Assembly (NCBI RefSeq): GCF_947500835.1
Contig: NZ_CANMTQ010000010.1
Coordinates: 62,001 to 126,000 of the forward strand
Reading direction: 5' to 3'
From: an uncultured Halomonas sp.
Lineage (GTDB): Bacteria > Pseudomonadota > Gammaproteobacteria > Pseudomonadales > Halomonadaceae
DNA: 64,000 nt
Shown here: one piece after another, positions 55,306 to 64,000 of the stretch
How the letters are laid out: each line of letters opens with the position of its first letter
How positions within the stretch are numbered: position 1 is the first letter of the stretch
Program-made: the position numbers and the translations under genes
The notes under the pieces: model-generated
Seen by the model: only the letters and a program-made list of their open reading frames with translations
Told to the model about the DNA's origin: nothing
Database searches by the model: none

Positions 55306-56376
55306 TCATGCCAGCAAACGTGCAATGCTGCCACGTTCCGGCGTTTCGATCACGCCATGCTCACAAACGATTGCGTCGATCAGCGTGGCGGGAGTGACAT
55401 CGAACACTGGATTGAATACTTCGATGCCTTTTGGCGCCACGGCTCGTTCGCCCTGATGGGTCAGCTCTCTGGCATCGCGAGTTTCAATAGGAATGGTTGC
55501 TCCACTCTCCAGTGAAAGATCGAAGGTGCTGACGGGTGCCACGACCATGACCTTGACGCCATGGTGGCGGGCCTGTACCGCCAATGCGTAGGTGCCTATC
55601 TTGTTGGCGACATCGCCGTTGGCTGCAATGCGATCGGCGCCGACGATCAGCCAGCCAATCTCGCCGCTAGCCATCAATAGCGATGCGGCGGAGTCCACCG
55701 CCAGTACCGCCGGAATTCCTTCTTGCTGAAGTTCCCAGGCGGTCAAACGTGCGCCTTGCAGCCAAGGACGTGTTTCATTGACATGCACGCGGGTAATGAG
55801 TCCTTTAGCCCAGGCGCTGCGAATCACGCCCAATGCGGTGCCATGGCCTCCAGTGGCCAGCGCTCCGGTGTTGCAGTGCGTCATTACGCTGCACTGCCCT
55901 TCTCGAGCGATCAACTCGCTACCCAACCGCCCCAGGGTCAGATTGTCAGTTTTGTCTCGAGTATGAATGGTGCGAGCCATCTCGAGCAAAGCTGCTACTG
56001 GAGGCCGAGGCTCATGGCGATACTCGTCGATGACAGTACTCATGCGGGACAGCGCCCAGAATAAATTGACTGCGGTGGGACGTGAGGCGCCTAGATGGTC
56101 GATGGCCTCTTTCAACTGATCATGCCAGGCGGGTCCGGTACGTCCTTGCGCTGCCAGCACGACGCCATAGGCAGCGGCAATTCTAATTGCCGGAGCGCCG
56201 CGAACCACCATGTCGCTAATGGCCTTTGCAGCGTCATCCGCGCTGGTGATACGTAGCAACTCCTGGCGCTCCGGCAAGACTCGTTGATCGAGTAGTTCCA
56301 GCGCGTCATCACACCAACGAATAGGGTTGATACGAATAGGATCGCTACAAACTGGGTCAATAGTCATTGTCGTCAT
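55306..56376 (-). CDS. mtnA: S-methyl-5-thioribose-1-phosphate isomerase
   Basis: A 356-residue isomerase of the methionine salvage pathway converting methylthioribose 1-phosphate to methylthioribulose 1-phosphate. Markers: VRGAPAIRIAAAYG, catalytic Cys in MTHCNTGALATGG, and Asp in IVGADRIAANGDVANKIGTY. GAGG precedes ATG 56376. Divergent from the mtaD homologue, as in Pseudomonas (mtnA-mtaD-ubiG). Confidence 0.95.
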   Translation of the reverse strand: MTTMTIDPVCSDPIRINPIRWCDDALELLDQRVLPERQELLRITSADDAAKAISDMVVRGAPAIRIAAAYGVVLAAQGRTGPAWHDQLKEAIDHLGASRPTAVNLFWALSRMSTVIDEYRHEPRPPVAALLEMARTIHTRDKTDNLTLGRLGSELIAREGQCSVMTHCNTGALATGGHGTALGVIRSAWAKGLITRVHVNETRPWLQGARLTAWELQQEGIPAVLAVDSAASLLMASGEIGWLIVGADRIAANGDVANKIGTYALAVQARHHGVKVMVVAPVSTFDLSLESGATIPIETRDARELTHQGERAVAPKGIEVFNPVFDVTPATLIDAIVCEHGVIETPERGSIARLLA

Positions 56377-56474
56377 TCACGCCTCTGAACGGATAAAAGG
56401 ATATCACGCGGTGTTACCGCAAAGGACGGCGAGAAATAGTAGAATGCTCTGCATGATACCGAAGGAGGTCTGTA

Positions 56475-57827
56475 ATGCCATCCATTGCGACCCGGGAAGC
56501 CGAGTTACTGATTGAGGCCCGTTGGGTTCTACCGATGAGTGAAGGGCTGCCAGTGCTCGAAAACCACGCCATCGCTATAAAGGATGGCTGCCTGCTGGGG
56601 CCTTGGCCGATTGACGAAGCGCACAAGCACGTCGCTGCTAGGCGCAGGCTGAGTCTTGGTCATCATGCCCTGATGCCAGGGCTGGTCAACGCCCATAACC
56701 ATGCCGGCATGAGCTTGATGCGAGGCTAAGCGGATGATCTCCCCTTGATGACCTGGCTCAAGGAGCACATATGGCCCGCAGAAGCGAAACATGTCTCCCC
56801 GGCATTCGTGGCGGATGGTACGCGCCTGGCGATGGCTGAAATGCTGCGTTCCGGCACCACCACCTTTGCAGATATGTATCTGGCGCCTGAGGCGGTCGGT
56901 GAAGTGCTTGAACAAGGCATCATGCGAGCGCAGCTATGTACGCCGCTGATCGATTTCCCTACGCCCTGGGCCGCGAACTTCAGCGCGGGCCTCGAGCTTA
57001 CCCAAGCACTCTGCGAGCGTTATCGCGATCATCCGACCATCACTCTGGCCTTCGGCCCACATGCGCCCTACACCGTGAACGACGACAGCCTGAAGCGATT
57101 GAGTGAGGCGCAAGAACAACTAGGCCTTTCCATACAGATGCATGTGCATGAAACGGCGGATGAAGTCGAACAGAGTCTGGCGCAATACGGCAAACGTCCG
57201 CTGCGACGATTGTTGGAATCAGGACTGCTGGGCCCCCACTTCCAGGCAGTTCACATGACCCAGATCGATGATGACGATCTGGACATTCTGCAGGATAGCG
57301 AAACTCATGTGATTCATTGCCCCCAATCCAATCTGAAACTGGCCAGCGGATTCTGCCCGGTGGCACGATTGCAGGATGCCGGCGTCAATGTGGCGCTGGG
57401 AACCGATGGCGCTGCCAGCAATAACGATCTGGACATGTTCGATGAACTCAAGAGCGCTGCGTTACTGGCCAAGGGCGTGAGTGGCAACGCAGCCGCCCTG
57501 CCCGCCATGGCGGCCCTGGCCATGGCGACTCGAGACGGGGCGCGTGCACTAGGCCTGGGCGAGCACATCGGCCAACTCAGCCAAGGCTTTGCCGCGGATC
57601 TCATCGCTCTGGATCTACAGGCCGCCAATACGCTGCCGGTCCACAATCCTGCCTCCGCCATCGTGTATGCCATGAACAGTCGTCAAGTGAGCCATGTCTG
57701 GGTTGGGGGGCAGTGTCGGGTCAATGATGGTGAACTAATGAATATCGATTTGAATCAACTCATCCACATGGTCACCGAACATCAACGGGCCATGGCGGGT
57801 ATCAGCCAATCAGGAGAGGCGTCATGA
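56475..57827 (+). pseudogene. mtaD: mtaD-like MTA/SAH deaminase interrupted by a nonsense codon
   Basis: A TRZ/ATZ amidohydrolase of the 5'-methylthioadenosine deaminase type, 450 codons in one frame except a TAA at 56727-56729. The first part ends GMSLMRG and continues ADDLPLMTWLKEHIWPAE; relatives usually have a Tyr between, so one base change of TAC/TAT explains it. Metal ligands lie on both sides (NAHNHAG before; VHETADE, QAVHMTQ and GTDGAASNNDLDM after), so neither part should work alone. AAGGAGGT precedes ATG. The rest is intact, so the change is recent, a sequencing error, or read through. Overlaps ubiG by four bases. Confidence 0.88.
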
Positions 57828-58561
57828 GTTCAGCGCAACATACAAGCGAACACCACCGCGGCAATGTGGATCAGTCCGAAATTGCCAAGTTCGATGCCCT
57901 GGGCAGCAGCTGGTGGGATCGGGACGGCGATTCCAAGCCCCTGCACGATATCAATCCGCTGAGGCTGGATTTCATCGATAGCCGTGCCGGTCTGGCGGGC
58001 AAGAAGGTGATCGATGTGGGCTGCGGCGGCGGCATACTGAGCGAAGCCATGGCGCACCGGGGTGCCAAGGTCACCGGTATCGACATGGGTGAGGCGCCTC
58101 TGGCCGCAGCTCGGCTGCATCAGGAAGAGACCGGGACCAATGTGGTGTATCGCCAGGCAAGTGCCGAAGAGATGGCTGACGCACACGCAGGTGAGTTCGA
58201 TGTGGTCACCTGCCTTGAAATGCTCGAGCATGTGCCGGATCCCGCCGCAGTCGTGCGCGCCTGTACCACCTTGGTAAAACCCGGCGGTCATGTTTTCTTC
58301 TCCACCATCAATCGCAATCCCAAGGCCTATGCGTTTGCGATCCTGGGGGCGGAATACTTCTTGGGACTGCTGCCAAAGGGCACCCACGAGTATCGCAAGT
58401 TCATCCGCCCATCCGAGCTTTCAACATGGTGTCGTGCCACGGGATTGCGGGTTCGCGAGCAGACCGGGCTGACCTACAACCCTATAACGCGCCATTATCG
58501 TCTGAATGCGCACGACGTCAGCGTCAATTACATGATGCACTGCTCTCTGGAGGCGCTGTGA
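57824..58561 (+). CDS. ubiG: Ubiquinone biosynthesis O-methyltransferase UbiG
   Basis: A 245-residue SAM methyltransferase acting on two O-methylation steps of ubiquinone. Glycine-rich SAM loop [17 protein letters not shown], acidic residue in VTGIDMG, and [17 protein letters not shown] overlaps the mtaD stop (ATGA) and is preceded by AGGAG, so the broken upstream gene could reduce ubiG coupling. Confidence 0.95.
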   Translation: MSSAQHTSEHHRGNVDQSEIAKFDALGSSWWDRDGDSKPLHDINPLRLDFIDSRAGLAGKKVIDVGCGGGILSEAMAHRGAKVTGIDMGEAPLAAARLHQEETGTNVVYRQASAEEMADAHAGEFDVVTCLEMLEHVPDPAAVVRACTTLVKPGGHVFFSTINRNPKAYAFAILGAEYFLGLLPKGTHEYRKFIRPSELSTWCRATGLRVREQTGLTYNPITRHYRLNAHDVSVNYMMHCSLEAL

Positions 58562-59238
58562 CAGTGCATTCCTTGACCATCCCCCGGACGTTGCTATTCG
58601 ATCTCGACGGTACCTTGATCGATACCGCGCCGGACCTGGCCCGGGCGACCAACGCGTTGCGCGATCATCACGGGCTCGCAGCACTGCCCTTTGAGGTAAT
58701 TCGACCTGAGGTCTCCAACGGCGGCAGCGCCCTGGTTACCCTCGCGCTAGGCCTGGAGCAGGATCATCCGGACCATGCCGCTGCACGCACTTATCTCCTG
58801 GATGCCTATGGACAAGGCGTCGCGATAGAGAGCCGGGTGTTCGAAGGGTTGGAGCATCTGCTCGAGTGCTGGGCTCGACCGCCCCGAGGCTGGGGCATCG
58901 TCACCAACAAGCCTCGGGCCTACGCCGCGCCGCTGATCGATGCCCTTGGACTGCAGCCCGGGGTACTGCTTTGTGCCGATGATCTACCGGTTCGCAAACC
59001 GGATCCCGAACCACTCTGGGAAGCAGCAAGACGCCTGGATGCCGCGGCAGAAGAGTGTTGGTACATTGGCGATCACATTCGCGACATGCAGGCAGCACGG
59101 GCCGCTGGCATGCGCGCCATCGCCGTGGGCTATGGCTATATCGATGAGGACGAAGATCGACAGAGCTGGAAGGCGGATCAATGGTTTGAGCGACCAAGCG
59201 ACCTGGTAGCTGCTTTATTGGAGGGGGAAGTTCAGTAG
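58558..59238 (+). CDS. mupP: HAD phosphatase MupP (MurNAc 6-phosphate phosphatase/Gph-like)
   Basis: A 226-residue HAD-IA hydrolase with the motif [16 protein letters not shown], motif [13 protein letters not shown], Lys in [11 protein letters not shown] and the acidic [10 protein letters not shown]. By sequence close to phosphoglycolate phosphatase; the ubiG-mupP-yciK order matches Pseudomonas MupP, which dephosphorylates MurNAc 6-phosphate in wall recycling. GTG 58558 overlaps the ubiG stop (GTGA). Confidence 0.85.
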   Translation: MTVHSLTIPRTLLFDLDGTLIDTAPDLARATNALRDHHGLAALPFEVIRPEVSNGGSALVTLALGLEQDHPDHAAARTYLLDAYGQGVAIESRVFEGLEHLLECWARPPRGWGIVTNKPRAYAAPLIDALGLQPGVLLCADDLPVRKPDPEPLWEAARRLDAAAEECWYIGDHIRDMQAARAAGMRAIAVGYGYIDEDEDRQSWKADQWFERPSDLVAALLEGEVQ

Positions 59239-59255
59239 CAGGCTGAGTTCGTAAC

Positions 59256-59280
59256 GAAAAACGCCTCCAGGCGGAGGCGT
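59256..59280 (-). terminator. Terminator between mupP and yciK
   Basis: ACGCCTCC-AGGC-GGAGGCGT; the minus-strand side has TTTTTCG after the stem. It ends the yciK transcript and probably the mupP side too. Confidence 0.8.
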
Positions 59281-59290
59281 CATGTCTTGA

Positions 59291-60052
59291 TCATTTCTTG
59301 GGCGGCTGTGCATCGAAACGTTCACCGCTTTGACCGTTACTATCCGGACCCATCAGCCAGAGATAGGTAGGCATGATGTCTTCCGGAGTACGTAAAACAC
59401 CTGGGTCTTCTGCGGGAAACGCGGTCTTGCGCATTTGAGTGCGGGTGGCGCCGGGATTAAGGCTATTGACCCGTATCGAGGTCAAATTGTCGAGTTCATC
59501 AGCCAACACTTCCACGAATCCTTCCGTGGCAAACTTCGAGACAGAATAAGCCCCCCAGTAGGCCCGGCCCTTGCGACCGACACTTGAGGAAGTAAAGATC
59601 ACCGAGGCATCCGAGGATGCCTTGAGCAATGGCAACAGCGCTTGGGTCATCCAGATTGGCCCGTTGATGTTGACCTGCATTACCTGTTCCCACAACTCAG
59701 GGTTGTAGTTCTCAAAGGGCGTGATGCGCCCCAGTAATCCTGCATTGTGCAGGATGCCATCAAGTCGACCGAACTCCTGATCCAGTGTTTCGGCCATGTC
59801 ACGGTAATCCTTGAGTGTTGCCCCTTCGAAATTCAAGGGAAAGATTGCCGGTTGAGGACTACCCTGCTGCTCGATTTCATCATAAACCTTTTCGAGCTTT
59901 GAAATGGTGCGTCCAAGCAGGATTACCGTTGCACCATGACGGGCATAAGTCAGCGCCGCTACGCGACCAATACCGTCACCGGCGCCTGTCACCAAAATAA
60001 TTTTATTGCTTAGCAGATCTGCAGGCGCCTGATAATCCAGTTTGCACGTCAT
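59291..60052 (-). CDS. YciK-type short-chain dehydrogenase
   Basis: A 253-residue SDR oxidoreductase: NAD(P) loop ILVTGAGDGIGRVAALTYAR, NAG in LHNAGLLGRI, and catalytic Ser/Tyr/Lys in IFTSSSVGRKGRAYWGAYSVSK-like core (Ser, then YSVSK). Substrate unknown. I choose ATG 60052, five bases after AAGGAG, over GTG 60055. In Pseudomonas it follows mupP on the same strand; here it is convergent, so the segment was inverted. Confidence 0.88.
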   Translation of the reverse strand: MTCKLDYQAPADLLSNKIILVTGAGDGIGRVAALTYARHGATVILLGRTISKLEKVYDEIEQQGSPQPAIFPLNFEGATLKDYRDMAETLDQEFGRLDGILHNAGLLGRITPFENYNPELWEQVMQVNINGPIWMTQALLPLLKASSDASVIFTSSSVGRKGRAYWGAYSVSKFATEGFVEVLADELDNLTSIRVNSLNPGATRTQMRKTAFPAEDPGVLRTPEDIMPTYLWLMGPDSNGQSGERFDAQPPKK

Positions 60053-60082
60053 CACGACTCCTTAATGCTTCGAGTAATTTAC

Positions 60083-60844
60083 TTAAAGTCCCGACTGATT
60101 CATGAAATCCGCGGCCATGCTGGCAGCATTGCTTTGCGGAAACTCCTCACGCACGCGAGATAGCAGCTTCTTGCTTTCGTCCGGCTGTCCTTGACGCGCT
60201 TTCAGCAGCCCCAGCTTATACAGGGCATCCGGCATCTTGTTGCTCTGGGGATAGTCATCGACGACGCGATTGAACGCCTGGGCGGCGGGTTCGAGCTCAG
60301 AGCGACTGGAATAGAGCTCGCCCAACCAGTAGTAGGCATTGGCCCTTAAGGGCGAGTCTGGATACTCATTAACGAAGGCTTCGAAATCATCGACGGCAGC
60401 ATCAAAATCTCGTGACTGTACTTTCTGAAATGCTGCCTGATAGGCTTGCTGACCGTTGCCTTGGCTATTGCTGTTTCCGGGAGTGCTGTTGGTCGCTGCG
60501 CTCGTCGAGGCTTCCTGAACGGCCTCGGCAGTTTGAGGGGCTCGACTACTCTGCGCCGCACGTTGCTCAAGATCAAGGTAGCGTTCTTGAGAGAGCTGCT
60601 TTTGCTGCTCGAGTTGATAGCGCAGTTCTTCGATCTGGCCGCGCAACTCCTGGATCTGACGCTCGTTCTCCTGGAGCTGATTGAGTATTCTCAGATTGGC
60701 GCCGGCGGTAGCCCCTCTTGCCTGAGTATTCTGATAGAAGTTGCTTGATCCTGATGAAAGATCTTGCACCGTTGGAGCGGCCCCTACGGACAGCGGGAGC
60801 AACAATGCTCCCGCGCCGCACAGCCTTTTCAGACCGTGTATCAT
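60083..60844 (-). CDS. cpoB: Cell division coordinator CpoB (YbgF)
   Basis: A 253-residue periplasmic protein. Signal peptide (to about 22), N-terminal trimerisation coiled coil (about 50-95: ENERQIQELRGQIEELRYQL), a Ser/Asn-rich linker, then three TPR repeats (about 130-250: YQAAFQKVQSRDFDAAVDDF). It joins Tol-Pal to peptidoglycan synthesis at the septum. Confidence 0.93.
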   Translation of the reverse strand: MIHGLKRLCGAGALLLPLSVGAAPTVQDLSSGSSNFYQNTQARGATAGANLRILNQLQENERQIQELRGQIEELRYQLEQQKQLSQERYLDLEQRAAQSSRAPQTAEAVQEASTSAATNSTPGNSNSQGNGQQAYQAAFQKVQSRDFDAAVDDFEAFVNEYPDSPLRANAYYWLGELYSSRSELEPAAQAFNRVVDDYPQSNKMPDALYKLGLLKARQGQPDESKKLLSRVREEFPQSNAASMAADFMNQSGL

Positions 60845-60865
60845 GATTGACTCCGTAGCAACAGC

Positions 60866-61423
60866 TTAGTAATCGAAGACTACGCGACGATTTTGCGCGT
60901 AGGCGTCCTCGGAATGACCATCGACTGCGGGACGTTCTTCGCCATAGCTGACGATTTCAATTTGAGAGTCGGAAACGCCTTGCACCGCAAGATAGCGCTC
61001 GACCGCCTTGGCACGACGCTCGCCCAATCCTAGATTGTATTCCCGCGTGCCGCGCTCGTCACCATGGCCCTGAAGTACTACTCTGGCATTCGGGTTCGAG
61101 CGCAGGTACTGGGCATTGGCGTTCAATGTAGACTCGAATTCCGGACGAATAGTTTCTTTATCATAGTCGAAATAGATAGTGCGCTGCTGGGGAATCCGTC
61201 CCTGTCCCTGACCTTGTTGCATGCCTTGACCCTGTCCCTGCATGCCCTGACCTTGACCCATGCCAGTGCCACCAACCTGTCCCGTGGTTGCTCCCTGCCG
61301 CCCGGCGCCATCGGCGCTGCCGTCCATGCTGCCATCCTGGGTGCCGCCGGTGCTGGAACAACCTGCAACAAATGCGAGTGCTACGACAACGATCAGGCTC
61401 TTTACGTAGTTATTGAATTGCAT
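60866..61423 (-). CDS. pal: Peptidoglycan-associated lipoprotein Pal
   Basis: A 185-residue outer-membrane lipoprotein (lipobox VAGC). A Gly/Gln/Met-rich linker (about 40-75, repeated GQGQGMQ) is longer than usual, followed by the OmpA-like peptidoglycan-binding domain ([42 protein letters not shown]). ATG 61423 follows AAGGAG. Part of tol-pal. Confidence 0.94.
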   Translation of the reverse strand: MQFNNYVKSLIVVVALAFVAGCSSTGGTQDGSMDGSADGAGRQGATTGQVGGTGMGQGQGMQGQGQGMQQGQGQGRIPQQRTIYFDYDKETIRPEFESTLNANAQYLRSNPNARVVLQGHGDERGTREYNLGLGERRAKAVERYLAVQGVSDSQIEIVSYGEERPAVDGHSEDAYAQNRRVVFDY

Positions 61424-61464
61424 TATTAACTCCTTGCTCGAAATCGGTATTACGCGATTATTTT

Positions 61465-62757
61465 TTAATTGAGAAATGGCGACCAAGCAGGTTCGCGCAC
61501 ATCGCCTTGGGCTGAAGGCAAACGATAAGACGCTTTGCCATCCGCGGATACCACACCCAGAACACCACGGTTACCTTCCTGGGTAGCGAAGATTATCATG
61601 CTCCCGTTCGGCGCAACACTAGGCGACTCATCCCAGCGAGTTTCGGTCAAAACTGTCAGACGATCGGTCTTCATGTCTTTCTTGGCAACATGATAACCGT
61701 CGCTTGCACGGTGAATCATGAAGATGTCCTCACCGACTGGAGAAAAACGCCCTCTCGAGTTGTAATTACCGGTGAAGGTAATTCTTTTTGCCTCTCCACT
61801 GGAAAGGTCATAACGGTACAGCTGAGGGCCACCACTACGGTCAGAGGTGAATAGAAGACTCTCCCCATCCGGTGACCAATCCGGCTCGGTATCGATAGCT
61901 GAATTGTTGGTCAAACGCTGAAAATTACCGGCAGCAATATCCATGGTGTAAATCTCGGGCTGGCCATCCTTGGAGAGCGACATGGCCAGTTTCCGTCCAT
62001 CCGGTGACCAGGTCGCAGCGCCATTGATGCCTTGAAAAGATGTCACCTGAACGCGCTGACTATTAGCCAGGTTCTGAACGTATATGGCAGGCCGACCCGT
62101 CTCGAAGGACGTATAAGCAAGCTTGTTGCCATCTGGCGACCAGGCGGGCGACATGATGGGTTCATCGGAGGTCAGAATCTGTTGACTGTTGTGCCCATCC
62201 GCATCGGCAATATGCAAACCATAGCGCCGACTATCTGCTGCGCCTTCCGCGGTAACATAGGCGATCTTGGTAGAGAAAGCGCCACGAATATCAGTCACTG
62301 CTTCGAAGACTTGATCGCTGATGTAATGCGCCGCCGAACGCAACTGATTCTGACCGACGGTAACTACCTCACCTAGCATGCGGCGTTCACCGTAGATATC
62401 CAATAACTCGAACTGGATGCGATAGTCGCTACCTTCCGGAGTGACCTGACCTACAACCAGATAGTTGCTATCCACGGCGCGCCAATCACGATAATTGACC
62501 TGCTCACTACTGTGAGGTCTGGCAATCAAGGCGTTATCCGCAAGAGGAGAAAATTGACCGCTGTGCGCCAAATCGTTGCGCACGATTTCAGCGATATTCT
62601 CTGGCAGATTGGCTTGGCCTTGCTGAGCAAAGGGCACTATTGCGATGGGTACGGCACGATCGCTACCCTGAGTAATCTCGATCGTAAGATCGGCCTTGGC
62701 AAGATTGCTGACCAGCAGCAACAAGGCCGTCAGCATGGCGAACACGGGTTTCATCAA
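61465..62757 (-). CDS. tolB: Tol-Pal translocation protein TolB
   Basis: A 430-residue periplasmic protein: signal peptide (to about 22), N-terminal alpha/beta domain, and six-bladed propeller with WSPDG repeats ([48 protein letters not shown]). It binds Pal and TolA. Four-base overlap with tolA. Confidence 0.96.
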   Translation of the reverse strand: MMKPVFAMLTALLLLVSNLAKADLTIEITQGSDRAVPIAIVPFAQQGQANLPENIAEIVRNDLAHSGQFSPLADNALIARPHSSEQVNYRDWRAVDSNYLVVGQVTPEGSDYRIQFELLDIYGERRMLGEVVTVGQNQLRSAAHYISDQVFEAVTDIRGAFSTKIAYVTAEGAADSRRYGLHIADADGHNSQQILTSDEPIMSPAWSPDGNKLAYTSFETGRPAIYVQNLANSQRVQVTSFQGINGAATWSPDGRKLAMSLSKDGQPEIYTMDIAAGNFQRLTNNSAIDTEPDWSPDGESLLFTSDRSGGPQLYRYDLSSGEAKRITFTGNYNSRGRFSPVGEDIFMIHRASDGYHVAKKDMKTDRLTVLTETRWDESPSVAPNGSMIIFATQEGNRGVLGVVSADGKASYRLPSAQGDVREPAWSPFLN

Positions 62758-63881
62758 CGGGCATCCTTGGGATTGAAGTTCAAATTGAATTGACGAAATT
62801 GTCGTTGAGCGGCGCCGGGTAGGTCGCGCATCTCGCGAAATGGCGACGCACGCTCCACCGCCTGTAAAACCGAGCGATCGAAGGCGGAGTTGCCGCTACT
62901 CTTGTTAATTGTAGCGCTGGCAAGCTCTCCCGTCGGCAATAGTTGAATGCGTACGGTAGCCTGCAACTGACCGCCGCTGGTCGGGGGCAATATCCAGGCT
63001 TGCTCGATAGCGGCTCGCACCAGGCTTTCGAAGCCGTTGGCGGCTTGCTCAGCTTGCTTTGCGTTGGCAATGGATTCTGCTTCTCCGGCAATCATGCTTT
63101 CAAGCGAGGATTGAGCGGCACGTTTTGCGGCAGCGGCAGCTTCCTCGGCTTTGCGTCTGGCTTCTTCCGCCTTCTTGCGTTCGGCTTCCGCGGCAGCCTG
63201 TCTCTTTGCTTCTTCCGCCTTCTTGCGTTCGGCCTCGGCGGCAGCCTGTCTCTCGGCTTCTTCTGCTTTCTTGCGTTCGGCCTCGGCGGCAGCCTGTCTC
63301 TCGGCTTCTTCAGCTTTCTTGCGTTCGGCCTCGGCGGCTGCTTGTCTCTCGGCTTCTTCTGCCTTCTTGCGTTCGGCCTCGGCAGCGGCTCGTCTTTCTG
63401 CTTCTTCCGCCTTCTTGCGTTCGGCTTCCAGTTGAACCTGCCTCTGGCGCTGCTGCTCACGTTGCTGGGCTTCTTGTTCAGCCTGCTGTGCACGCCGCTG
63501 CGCCTCGGCTTCGGCCTGTTGACGCGCCTCCTCTCTCGCCCTTTGCTCGGCTTCTCGGGCTGCCTGGGCCTCGGCTTGTTCTTGCGCTGCCTGCTCCTCA
63601 GCAGCCTGCTGCTGCGCCGCCTGTTCTTCTTGCTCCTGAGCCGCCTGTTGCTGTTCAGCTTGCTCAGCCCGTTGAGCGGCTGCCCGCGCCTCTTTCGCGC
63701 GCTGTGCCTGATCGGTAGTGGTCTCGGTGCTGACTAACGTTGCTTGAACGATGGACGTACTACTCTCTTCAGGCTCGCCGGCGGGCCAGCGCATGGCGGC
63801 AACCAGCAGTACCACGACGTGTACGCCAACGGCCAGCAGTGTGGGCACTCCATAGCCTACTCGCTTTTCATGTCTTGCCAT
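62754..63881 (-). CDS. tolA: TolA envelope protein with 16-residue repeats
   Basis: A 375-residue inner-membrane protein: one helix (about 10-30), long Ala/Glu/Gln/Arg/Lys helical domain II, then a C-terminal domain III (about 285-375: [40 protein letters not shown]). Domain II contains six 16-residue copies of an [16 protein letters not shown] unit encoded by a 48-bp tandem repeat. It transmits proton-motive energy to the outer membrane with TolQR. Confidence 0.94.
   Translation of the reverse strand: MARHEKRVGYGVPTLLAVGVHVVVLLVAAMRWPAGEPEESSTSIVQATLVSTETTTDQAQRAKEARAAAQRAEQAEQQQAAQEQEEQAAQQQAAEEQAAQEQAEAQAAREAEQRAREEARQQAEAEAQRRAQQAEQEAQQREQQRQRQVQLEAERKKAEEAERRAAAEAERKKAEEAERQAAAEAERKKAEEAERQAAAEAERKKAEEAERQAAAEAERKKAEEAKRQAAAEAERKKAEEARRKAEEAAAAAKRAAQSSLESMIAGEAESIANAKQAEQAANGFESLVRAAIEQAWILPPTSGGQLQATVRIQLLPTGELASATINKSSGNSAFDRSVLQAVERASPFREMRDLPGAAQRQFRQFNLNFNPKDAR
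63141..63428 (-). repeat. Six 48-bp tandem repeats in tolA
   Basis: A near-identical 48-bp unit (16 residues) with the KK codons at 63171, 63219, 63267, 63315, 63363 and 63411, extending about 63141-63428. High nucleotide identity points to recent expansion and possible length variation between strains. Confidence 0.9.
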
Positions 63882-63890
63882 TCCGCGTCC

Positions 63891-64000
63891 TCAACTGTCG
63901 CCTGGAGGCGGATCGGAAATAAGACCGACGTTAGGCACTCCAGCGGTCTGCAAGGTACCCATCAATGTCACGACCTGGCCATAGGCAACATTACGATCGC
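63891..64000 (-). CDS. tolR: TolR C-terminus (partial)
   Basis: The last 36 codons of TolR, ending LISDPPPGDS with TGA at 63891-63893. The segment NVAYGQVVTLMGTLQTAGVP is typical of the TolR/ExbD C-terminus. The start lies beyond the window edge. It precedes tolA by nine bases. Confidence 0.88.
   Translation of the reverse strand, partial: DRNVAYGQVVTLMGTLQTAGVPNVGLISDPPPGDS

Noticed and set aside
63141..63428. Possible CRISPR-like array
   Set aside because: The repeats are contiguous 48-bp coding units in frame with tolA and have no spacers.

Overview
The window looks like a chromosomal segment from a moderately halophilic gammaproteobacterium of the Halomonadaceae (Halomonas or a close relative). 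The reasons are a complete ectABC ectoine operon whose EctA closely resembles the Halomonas protein, a ProVWX-type betaine importer, acidic proteins, moderately high GC, and Pseudomonas-like local gene orders (mtnA-mtaD-ubiG-mupP-yciK, tol-pal, galU-ugd). I saw no tRNA, rRNA, CRISPR array, prophage or complete insertion sequence.

Layout. 0-2 kb: fdhD with an overlapping HTH/periplasmic-binding-protein-like regulator. 2-8.2 kb: an APC permease, an XRE-cupin regulator with a palindrome at its start, and a divergent pair of a histone-deacetylase-family amidohydrolase and a Pat-type lysine acetyltransferase. 8.2-11.5 kb: proVWX behind two perfect palindromes. 11.5-19.7 kb: pdxH, a 269-bp MITE-like element that rewrites the end of azlD, azlC, a cytochrome b561/cytochrome c' pair, DUF2069-wrbA, a GGCT-like protein, an Smr protein, and cysI-DUF934. 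20-26.2 kb: an aldehyde dehydrogenase, metH, nfuA (behind an IscR-like site) and an OsmC remnant. 26.2-30 kb: an accessory-looking patch with a KfrA-like protein, a tyrosine recombinase, a PRC-barrel protein with a nine-residue repeat, and an acidic lipoprotein. 30.3-34.9 kb: sufE, then the conserved retropepsin / 7TM-inactive-transglutaminase / RimK-like trio leading into hisI-yidD. 35-41 kb: an acyltransferase, opgG and ectABC. 41-52.9 kb: gor, can, yheT, msrA, tamBA, a coiled-coil membrane protein and sodB. 53-60 kb: a UDP-glucose-dehydrogenase-like protein lacking its catalytic residues, galU, mtnA, an mtaD broken by one stop codon, ubiG, mupP and yciK. 60-64 kb: cpoB, pal, tolB, tolA and the end of tolR.

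Common themes are osmoadaptation (betaine uptake, ectoine synthesis, periplasmic glucan, the RimK-like trio), envelope integrity (Tol-Pal, TamAB, YidD), sulfur and methionine metabolism (cysI, metH, msrA, mtnA, mtaD) and redox defence (sodB, gor, wrbA, nfuA, sufE). The observations most worth following are the azlD-MITE fusion, the mtaD nonsense codon, the UGDH-like protein without its catalytic Cys, the nonapeptide-repeat PRC protein with its acidic lipoprotein neighbour, the KfrA/recombinase pair, and the set of short perfect palindromes with 3-bp centres.
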